Origin: AWTP1-13 sp963820375
Lineage (GTDB): Bacteria; Pseudomonadota; Alphaproteobacteria; Rhizobiales; Hyphomicrobiaceae
Direction: 5' to 3'
Assembly (NCBI GenBank): GCA_963820375.1
Contig: CAWFZX010000006.1
Span: forward strand, 1-64,000
Length of the DNA: 64,000 bases
The first letter of the stretch is position 1. Every line of letters begins with the position of its first letter. A program made the translations under genes and the position numbers. The notes beneath the pieces were generated by a model. It searched no databases, was not told where the DNA came from, and saw only the letters and a program-made list of their open reading frames with translations. Below, one piece after another: positions 58,436 through 64,000 of this stretch.

Positions 58436-59263
58436 ATGCGGCTGTTGTTCATCGGCGACGTCGTGGGTCGCTCGGGCCGCCGGGTGGTGCTCGATGAACT
58501 GCCGCGGTTGCGGGCGCGCTACCAGCTCGATTTCGTGGCCGTCAACGGCGAAAACGCCGCCGGTGGTTTCGGTATTACCGAGCCGATCCTCGAGGATTTG
58601 CTGGGTGCGGGCGCCGACGTCGTCACACTGGGCAACCACGCCTTTGACCAGAAGGAAGCGCTGGTCTTCATTGCCCGCCATGAGCGGCTGTTGCGGCCGA
58701 TCAATTATCCGCCCGGCACGCCCGGCAAGGGTTCGGGCTTGTTCAGGGCCGCCAACGGGGCAGAGGTCCTGGTGGTGAATGCCATGGGCCTCATCTTCAT
58801 GCCAGAGCTCGGCTGTCCGTTTCGTGCCGTCGACGCGGAAATCAGCGCTTGCGGCTTGAAGCGAGGGGCCGACGCTATCCTGGTCGACTTTCACGCCGAG
58901 GCCACGAGCGAAAAGCAGGCCATGGCCTATTTCCTCGACGGGCGCGCCAGCTGCGTGATCGGCACGCATACGCACGTGCCGACCGCCGATGAGCGCGTGT
59001 TGCCGCAAGGCACCGCTTTTATGTGCGACGTTGGGATGTGCGGCGATTACGAATCGGTCTTGGGCATGGAGCGGGACGAACCTTTGAACCGCTTCTTGAG
59101 CAAAATCCCGCGCGGCCGCTTTGAGCCGGCGCTGGGCCCAGGCACGCTCAGCGCTCTGGCGGTGGAGATCGATGATGCAACCGGGCTCGCGACCCGCACC
59201 AAAGCTGTGCGGCTCGGTGGTGTCCTTGCACCTACCGAGCCGCTGTTTTGGTTGAATGAGTGA
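58436..59263 (+). CDS. YmdB-type metallophosphoesterase (TIGR00282 family)
   Basis: 275 residues. Calcineurin-like motifs of the YmdB/TIGR00282 group: 'RLLFIGDVVGRSGRRVV' (G-D-x-x-G), 'DFVAVNGENAAGGFGITEPI' (N-G-E-N-A), 'DVVTLGNHAFDQKE' (G-N-H-x-x-D), 'ILVDFHAEATSEKQAM' and 'CVIGTHTHVPTADERVLPQGTAFMCDVGMCG' (G-T-H-T-H). Such enzymes are dimanganese phosphodiesterases; the Bacillus homologue hydrolyses 2',3'-cyclic nucleotides and affects RNA processing. 3 bp after the cyclo-ligase stop, so operonic. Confidence 0.93.
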   Translation: MRLLFIGDVVGRSGRRVVLDELPRLRARYQLDFVAVNGENAAGGFGITEPILEDLLGAGADVVTLGNHAFDQKEALVFIARHERLLRPINYPPGTPGKGSGLFRAANGAEVLVVNAMGLIFMPELGCPFRAVDAEISACGLKRGADAILVDFHAEATSEKQAMAYFLDGRASCVIGTHTHVPTADERVLPQGTAFMCDVGMCGDYESVLGMERDEPLNRFLSKIPRGRFEPALGPGTLSALAVEIDDATGLATRTKAVRLGGVLAPTEPLFWLNE

Positions 59264-59575
59264 GTAAGAGAGGGTCAGTCTGGTTTGCGAGAGACGGCCA
59301 ATCCGTCTCTTTAAGTGTGTGCGAGAGAGCTGATACTCGCGGCTCTCTGGATCTGGCGCCATGGGCAGCAGGGCGGCAAACCCAGAATGCGATTTGCATC
59401 CATGCTGCGGACGCTAGGCGCGAAGTGTAAACAAATCCTTAACGAGCGCTTTCGCGCCGGCGCGAGCTCTGGATTTGCCTTCTGCCTGCACCTATAAGCC
59501 AAGAGGACGCCCCCCGGCCCTTCTGCGGCAGGCTCGGCGGGAACAGCAATCGCGCTTACCGCTTTTGGGACCAAG
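59264..59575. other. intergenic region YmdB-like gene to yebC
   Basis: About 310 bp, no gene, with a terminator at its left end (59290-59313). AT-richer part at 59410-59440 (AAGTGTAAACAAATCCTTAA) may belong to the yebC promoter. Confidence 0.4.
59290..59313 (+). terminator. intrinsic terminator after the YmdB-like gene
   Basis: AGAGACGG-CCAAT-CCGTCTCT, an 8-bp perfect stem and 5-nt loop, followed by TTAAG. The T-run is short, so efficiency may be moderate. It lies 27 bp after the YmdB-like gene's stop. Confidence 0.7.
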
Positions 59576-60325
59576 ATGGCCGGTCATTCCCAGTTCAAGA
59601 ATATCATGCACCGTAAGGGCCGTCAGGATGCGGCCAGGGCCAAGGTGTTTGCCAAATTGGCGCGCGAGATCACCGTGGCCGCCAAGACCGGCCTGCCCGA
59701 TCCCGACATGAATTCGCGCCTGCGCCTGGCCATCCAGTCGGCCCGCGCGGAGAACATGCCCAAGGACAACATCGAGCGGGCCATCAAAAAGGCGGCCGGC
59801 CCCGAGACCGACACGTTCGAATCGATGCGCTACGAAGGCTATGGTCCAGGCGGGGTCGCAATTATGGTTGAGACGTTGACGGACAATCGCAATCGCACGG
59901 GCGGCGCCGTGCGGGCACTGTTCACGAAATATGGCGGCAATCTCGGTGCCACCGGTGCCGTCTCGCACATGTTCGTGCGGATCGGAGAAATTGGCTATGC
60001 CGCCGCCGCCGGCTCCGCCGATGCGGTACTCGAGGCGGCCATCGAGGCGGGTGCCGAAGATGTGGTCTCCAACGCAAGCGGCCACGTGATCACGACGACT
60101 TTCGCCGATCTGGGATCGGTGTCGGCCGCGCTCGAGGCCAAGCTCGGGGAGGCCGAAACCGTCAAGGCGCTCTGGAAGCCGGTGCAGACGACCTCTGTCG
60201 ATGAAGACAAGGCCGCCTCAATCCTCAAGTTGATCGCCGGCCTGGAAGAGGATGACGATGTGCAAAACGTCTACTCCAATTTTGAGGTGTCCGACGCGGT
60301 GATGGCCAAACTGACGGCGGCCTAG
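59576..60325 (+). CDS. YebC/PmpR-family regulatory protein
   Basis: 249 residues, full length. 'MAGHSQFKNIMHRKGRQDAARAKVFAKLAREITVAAKTGLPDPDMNSRLRLAI' is the family's invariant start, then 'ENMPKDNIERAIKKAAG', 'YEGYGPGGVAIMVETLTDNRNRT' and 'GAVSHMF'. YebC proteins help ribosomes through polyproline stalls and were earlier described as DNA-binding regulators. Its position before ruvCAB is very conserved in proteobacteria. Confidence 0.97.
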   Translation: MAGHSQFKNIMHRKGRQDAARAKVFAKLAREITVAAKTGLPDPDMNSRLRLAIQSARAENMPKDNIERAIKKAAGPETDTFESMRYEGYGPGGVAIMVETLTDNRNRTGGAVRALFTKYGGNLGATGAVSHMFVRIGEIGYAAAAGSADAVLEAAIEAGAEDVVSNASGHVITTTFADLGSVSAALEAKLGEAETVKALWKPVQTTSVDEDKAASILKLIAGLEEDDDVQNVYSNFEVSDAVMAKLTAA

Positions 60326-60436
60326 GCTGGGAGGCGATGGCGCGGTGGCGTTTTTTGCGCGCGCGGGCCGCCCTGAGTGGGGTTTTCGACGCACGGCCTG
60401 GAAGCCAGGGGCCGCGCTCTCGTGCTATCGGGGGGC

Positions 60437-60976
60437 ATGGCAATGCATCCGATTCGCATCATCGGCATCGATCCGGGCCTGCGGCGCACCGGCTGGGGCA
60501 TTATCGTCGCGGAGGGCGCGCGTCTGTCCTACGTCGCCAGCGGGCTCATCACGTCCGATAGCGAGGATGATCTTGCCTATCGATTGTGCGCCTTGCACGC
60601 GGGCCTGATGGGCGTGCTCACGGCCTTCAAGCCCCAAGAAGCGGCGGTCGAGGAGACCTTCGTTAACAAGGATGCGCGCGCAACTTTGAAGCTCGGCCAG
60701 GCGCGTGGCATGGCGTTGCTGGCACCCGCGCAGCGCGGCTTGCCGGTGGCGGAGTATCCGCCCAACGTCATCAAAAAGACGGTGACCGGCACCGGCCACG
60801 GCGAAAAGCGGCAAATCGCCGCCATGATCGGCTTTTTGCTGCCACGCGCCAAATTCGAGAGCGCCGATGAGGCCGACGCGTTGGCCATTGCCGTGTGTCA
60901 TGCCAGTCACCGGGGGAGCCCCCGAGTGGGCGGGCAGGCGTCGGCTGCGCGCCCGCAGCGGGAGATGCTGCCGTGA
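60437..60976 (+). CDS. ruvC: crossover junction endodeoxyribonuclease RuvC
   Basis: 179 residues from ATG 60437 (60443 possible). The four acidic/basic catalytic positions are seen: Asp in 'IRIIGIDPGLRRTGWGII', Glu in 'EAAVEETFVNKDARATLKLGQARG', and the C-terminal 'ESADEADALAIAVCHASH' (D/H-x-x-D). It is the RNase H-fold resolvase cutting Holliday junctions with RuvAB. The tail after 'CHASH' is ~22 residues longer than in E. coli. 205 bp separate it from ruvA. Confidence 0.97.
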   Translation: MAMHPIRIIGIDPGLRRTGWGIIVAEGARLSYVASGLITSDSEDDLAYRLCALHAGLMGVLTAFKPQEAAVEETFVNKDARATLKLGQARGMALLAPAQRGLPVAEYPPNVIKKTVTGTGHGEKRQIAAMIGFLLPRAKFESADEADALAIAVCHASHRGSPRVGGQASAARPQREMLP

Positions 60977-61181
60977 GCAAGGGGCAAACGCAGATCGGTG
61001 AGACGGGCGGGCCGGGCGGCCCCGTTTGGGCTGGCCTGTGGCTGGCGATAACGGGCTGCGGCCGGCAGGGGCAACGCCCGCGGTCACACAAAGTCCGGGG
61101 GTCCCGGGGCCCGGTCCTGAGCCCGTTTGGGCCCCCCGGTGCACGCCCAATCCCGACCCCAATCCCGACCCTGGGCAGGCC
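60977..61181. other. ruvC-ruvA spacer
   Basis: 205 bp, GC-rich, no gene. It contains a perfect 12-bp direct duplication (CCAATCCCGACC twice, 61147-61170) just before ruvA. The spacer is longer than the close packing usual for ruvCA. Confidence 0.5.
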
Positions 61182-61796
61182 ATGATCGGCAAGCTCAAAG
61201 GCACGGTCGATGCCATTGGCGAGGCTTACGCCATTATCGATGTTGGTGGGGTGGGCTATGAGGTGCAGGCATCGGCCCGAACCTTGCGGGCGTTGAGCCT
61301 GGGCGAGGAGGTCAGCCTCGCCATCGAGACGCATGTGCGGGAGGATGCGATCCGCTTGTTCGGCTTCACCAGCGAGGTGGAACGCGGCTGGTTCCGGAGC
61401 CTGCAGACCATCCAGGGGGTCGGCTCGAAGGTGGCGCTGGCGGTGCTGGGCACGCTCGGGCCCGAGGACCTGGCCAACGCCATTGCCCTGCAAAATTGGG
61501 CGGCGGTCGAGCAATCGCCCGGCGTCGGCAAGAAGCTTGCGCAACGCATCGTCGCCGAGCTGAAAGACAAGGCGCCGGCGCTGACGGTGGCCGGCCTCGG
61601 GGGCCCGAGCGGGGCCAAGAGGGGGGCTCCCGTCGCACCCGGCGCCGAGGCTGCGGCAGAGGCGATCTCGGCGCTCACCAATCTCGGCTACCAGCCGGCG
61701 CAGGCGAGCCAGGCGGTGGCCATCGCCATCCATGAGCTGGGGGAGGCCGATACCGCAAAACTCATTCGCCGTGGGCTGAAGGAGCTGGCGCGATAG
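61182..61796 (+). CDS. ruvA: Holliday junction branch migration protein RuvA
   Basis: 204 residues from ATG 61182. The N-terminal OB domain is 'MIGKLKGTVDAIGEAYAIIDVGGVGYEVQASARTL', with 'REDAIRLFGFTSEVERGWFRSLQTIQGVGSKVALAVLG' (first helix-hairpin-helix) and 'ALQNWAAVEQSPGVGKKLAQRIVAELKDK' (second). The C-terminal domain III ('EAISALTNLGYQPAQASQAV') binds RuvB. It forms tetramers that hold the four-way junction. Complete. Confidence 0.97.
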   Translation: MIGKLKGTVDAIGEAYAIIDVGGVGYEVQASARTLRALSLGEEVSLAIETHVREDAIRLFGFTSEVERGWFRSLQTIQGVGSKVALAVLGTLGPEDLANAIALQNWAAVEQSPGVGKKLAQRIVAELKDKAPALTVAGLGGPSGAKRGAPVAPGAEAAAEAISALTNLGYQPAQASQAVAIAIHELGEADTAKLIRRGLKELAR

Positions 61797-61896
61797 GTTA
61801 TGGTGTGAGCAGCATGTGCGGCGATGCGGGAGGGCGGTGCCTTGCCGGAGCCGCATTGGCGTCCTAGCGCAGCAGGGCACGCGTCCCATAAGGCCT

Positions 61897-62814
61897 ATGC
61901 AGATCTATCTTCCCGTCGCCGAGCTTTCGCTCAATGCGTACATGCTGCTCGGCATGGGGCTCGCCATCGGCGTGCTCTCTGGCATGTTCGGCATCGGCGG
62001 CGGCTTCATCCTGACGCCGTTTCTGATCTTCCTCGGTGTGCCTCCTGGCATCGCCGTAGGCACGGGAGCGAGCCAAGTGGTGGCGGCTTCGGTTTCCAGC
62101 GCACTTGGCCATTGGCAACGGGGCAATGTCGACCTGCACATGGGGCTTCTCCTGGTCGCGGGCGGCTTTCTTGGCGCCTTGGCCGGCGTCAAGGTGCTCT
62201 ACTGGCTGCGCGTCTGGGGGCAGCTCGACCTGGTGGTGGCCCTGACCTACGTCATTTTATTGGGTGTCGTCGGCGTGCTGATGCTGATCGAGAGCGTCAG
62301 GGCCTTGCGCGCGTCGCCCGCCAAGCTCGCCAGCTCCTCGCATCGCGGTGGCCAGCATGGTTGGGTCGAACGCTTGCCGTTGAAACAGCGGTTCCGCCGC
62401 TCCAAGCGCTACATCAGCACGATTCCGCTGATTGTGATGGGCGCATTTATCGGCTGGCTGACGGCCATCATGGGCGTCGGTGGCGGCTTCCTGCTGGTGC
62501 CGGCCATGATTTATCTTTTGCGGATTCCAACGCGCATTGTCATTGGCACATCGACCTTTCAGATCGTTTGCGTCACGGCGCTGACGACGGTGTTGCAGGC
62601 GGTGCAAAATCACAGCGTCGACGTCGTCCTGGCGCTGCCGCTGATCGCCGGCGCCGTGATCGGCGCGCAGTTCGGTGTGGGCTTCGGTGAACGCTTGAAG
62701 GCCGAGCAGTTACGGGCGGGCCTTGCCCTGTTGGTGCTGGCGGTTGCCGTCCGCATGGCTCTGAGCCTTACCGTCGCACCCCAGGATATCTATTCCATGG
62801 AGCCCCCCGTCTAG
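61897..62814 (+). CDS. TauE/SafE-family membrane transporter
   Basis: 305 residues from ATG 61897. Two TauE repeats: 'MLLGMGLAIGVLSGMFGIGGGFILTPFLIFLGVPPGIAVGTGASQVVAAS' (residues ~17-66) and 'LIVMGAFIGWLTAIMGVGGGFLLVPAMIYLLRIPTRIVIGTSTFQIVCVTALTTV' (~180-235), each with the G-x-G-G-G-F motif; 7-8 membrane helices. Family members export sulfite, sulfoacetate or related anions. It sits between ruvA and ruvB; this intrusion also occurs in other alphaproteobacteria. Confidence 0.9.
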   Translation: MQIYLPVAELSLNAYMLLGMGLAIGVLSGMFGIGGGFILTPFLIFLGVPPGIAVGTGASQVVAASVSSALGHWQRGNVDLHMGLLLVAGGFLGALAGVKVLYWLRVWGQLDLVVALTYVILLGVVGVLMLIESVRALRASPAKLASSSHRGGQHGWVERLPLKQRFRRSKRYISTIPLIVMGAFIGWLTAIMGVGGGFLLVPAMIYLLRIPTRIVIGTSTFQIVCVTALTTVLQAVQNHSVDVVLALPLIAGAVIGAQFGVGFGERLKAEQLRAGLALLVLAVAVRMALSLTVAPQDIYSMEPPV

Positions 62815-63322
62815 GGGGCAACGGCGCGGCAACAGGGGCTCACCGGCAGGCTACGCCAACCCCGGTGGTGTTCGTTACCGTCATGGCGCGCTGCGCTCGG
62901 CGACCTGGGGGCAGGTGGGGAGTGAACGCGGGGCCCCGCGTGGCGCGGAAATGGGAGGAGGAACGACCGCGCCCTTTTCACTCCCCGCAGGAGCAAATCA
63001 GCTGGGCCCGCCTGCCGCTGTGCTGTGCATCACAGGCGAGCAACCCCTCTTGGCCTTGCGGGCTGGAGGCGCCGTCCTCAACTCCTGCGTTTTTGGCCGC
63101 CGCCCCCCCGATTGCCCCAGGCTGCCGCAAGCGCCAATGGCCGGGGCAAACGCGGGCCCGCCTTGACTGCCAACCCCAGGGGCTCATCAGACGCGCCAAG
63201 GGTGGGAGGTCGGCGGCCCGGCCGTTTGCGGCACCCCAGCGCAGCTGCGGGGGTGAATTGCCGGTCACGCCGCAATCGGGGTTCTTGACGCCATGGCCGA
63301 ATAGTTCCATCAGAACAAACCA
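62815..63322. other. intergenic region TauE-ruvB
   Basis: About 510 bp, GC-rich, with short open frames on both strands but no protein signature, start site or ribosome-binding site of quality. No RNA gene recognised. The ruvB promoter should lie near its right end. Confidence 0.4.
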
Positions 63323-64000
63323 TGTCCGATGCCGATCGCCTTGTGACGGGGGCCAAGCGCGAGGCCGATGACGCGGAGCCGTCTCTGCGCCCGCAGGTGT
63401 TGCGCGAATTCATCGGCCAGGAGCAGGCGCGCTCGAACCTTAAGGTGTTCATCGAAGCGGCCAAGGCCCGGGGCGATGCCCTTGATCACGTGCTGTTTGC
63501 CGGGCCACCGGGCCTCGGCAAGACGACGCTTGCCCAGATCATGGCGCGGGAGCTGGGCGTAGGCTTTCGCGCCACCTCGGGCCCGGTCATCGCCAAGGCT
63601 GGCGACCTCGCGGCGCTGTTGACCAATCTTGAGGACCGCGATGTTTTGTTTATCGATGAGATCCACCGCCTCAATCCCGCGGTCGAGGAGATCCTCTATC
63701 CTGCCATGGAGGACTATCAACTTGACCTGATCATTGGCGAGGGGCCGGCGGCGCGCTCGGTCAAGATCGACCTTGCCAAGTTCACGCTGATTGGGGCCAC
63801 GACGCGCACGGGCTTGCTGACCACGCCTTTGCGCGACCGCTTCGGCATTCCTGTGCGTCTCAATTTCTACAGCCACAGCGAACTGACCACCATTGTCAGC
63901 CGCGGCGCCGGCGTGCTGAAGGTGGCCATGAGCCCGGAGGGGGCCTCCGAGATCGCCCGGCGCTCGCGCGGCACGCCGCGCGTTGCTGGCCGGCTGCTGC
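63323..64000 (+). CDS. ruvB: Holliday junction branch migration ATPase RuvB (3' end outside window)
   Basis: The frame is open from ATG 63323 to the window end (226 codons of an expected ~345). 'LRPQVLREFIGQEQARSNLKVFIEAAKARG' is the RuvB N-terminus, Walker A is 'HVLFAGPPGLGKTTLAQIMA', Walker B 'RDVLFIDEIHRLNPAVEEILYPAMED', then 'FTLIGATTRTGLLTTPLRDRFGI' (sensor 1 and arginine finger) and 'IARRSRGTPRVAGRLL' (sensor 2). It is the AAA+ motor that drives branch migration with RuvA. Confidence 0.97.

Noticed and set aside
62865..63371. 168-codon open frame before ruvB
   Set aside because: It overlaps the ruvB start, has low-complexity composition and no family signature.

Overview
The window is a GC-rich chromosomal segment of an alphaproteobacterium, most likely of the Hyphomicrobiales (Rhizobiales) or a close relative. 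The pointers are a ctrA gene divergent from a fliJ-like gene with sciP (CtrA inhibitor) close by, a 6S RNA next to 5-formyl-THF cyclo-ligase, a YmdB-type phosphodiesterase, yebC and ruvC-ruvA-ruvB, class I fructose-bisphosphate aldolase, PmtA-type phospholipid methyltransferase, and TRAP and Liv-type transporters. No rRNA, tRNA or CRISPR array was seen.

Layout. 0-10 kb is a surface-glycan island: the 3' end of a sialic-acid-synthase (NeuB) type gene, a GT-B-like protein, a GNAT protein, a UDP-HexNAc 6-dehydrogenase, a GT4 glycosyltransferase, a methyltransferase and a sulfotransferase. It is interrupted by an IS630-family element with TA target duplication. 8-11.7 kb is a graveyard of mobile DNA: a broken tyrosine integrase spliced to a DNA-ligase fragment, an IS3-type transposase tail, and a probable group II intron RNA remnant. 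11.7-16.2 kb carries an SLT/SPOR lytic transglycosylase and a TRAP transporter (dctP frameshifted, dctQ, dctM). 16.2-19.3 kb is an ECF42-type sigma factor module (DGPF protein, sigma factor, DUF1428, VOC) with matching promoter-like sites. 19.4-24.2 kb has a secreted metallopeptidase, an amidohydrolase, and a hydrolase/acyl-CoA-dehydrogenase-like pair. 24.2-32.4 kb is a reverse-strand block: Liv-type ABC transporter (livK, fused livHM, livG) followed by a three-subunit molybdenum hydroxylase (coxS frameshifted, coxL form II, coxM).

32.6-46.9 kb is mixed metabolism and envelope: polysaccharide deacetylase, MgtE, GNAT, penicillin acylase (frameshifted), small conserved proteins, rhodanese, GYD protein, alpha/beta hydrolase, a secreted protein preceded by a period-15 repeat array, an MBL hydrolase, and a P450-ferredoxin-biotinyl carrier group. 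47-50 kb is the CtrA/FliJ/SciP cell-cycle locus with CtrA-box-like sites. 50-57 kb has mnmA, pmtA, fbaB, an SGNH esterase, a MAPEG protein, an MFS transporter and gap. 57-64 kb is the conserved 6S RNA, 5-FCL, YmdB-like, yebC, ruvC, ruvA, TauE, ruvB run; ruvB is cut by the window end.

Nothing is clearly a wholly new system. The most distinctive signals are the self-consistent ECF42 promoter pair, the 10-unit 15-bp array upstream of a secreted protein, the stand-alone biotinyl domain beside a P450/ferredoxin pair, the intron/integrase/ligase relics, and single-base frame breaks in three otherwise intact genes. Those breaks may be real or may be assembly errors.
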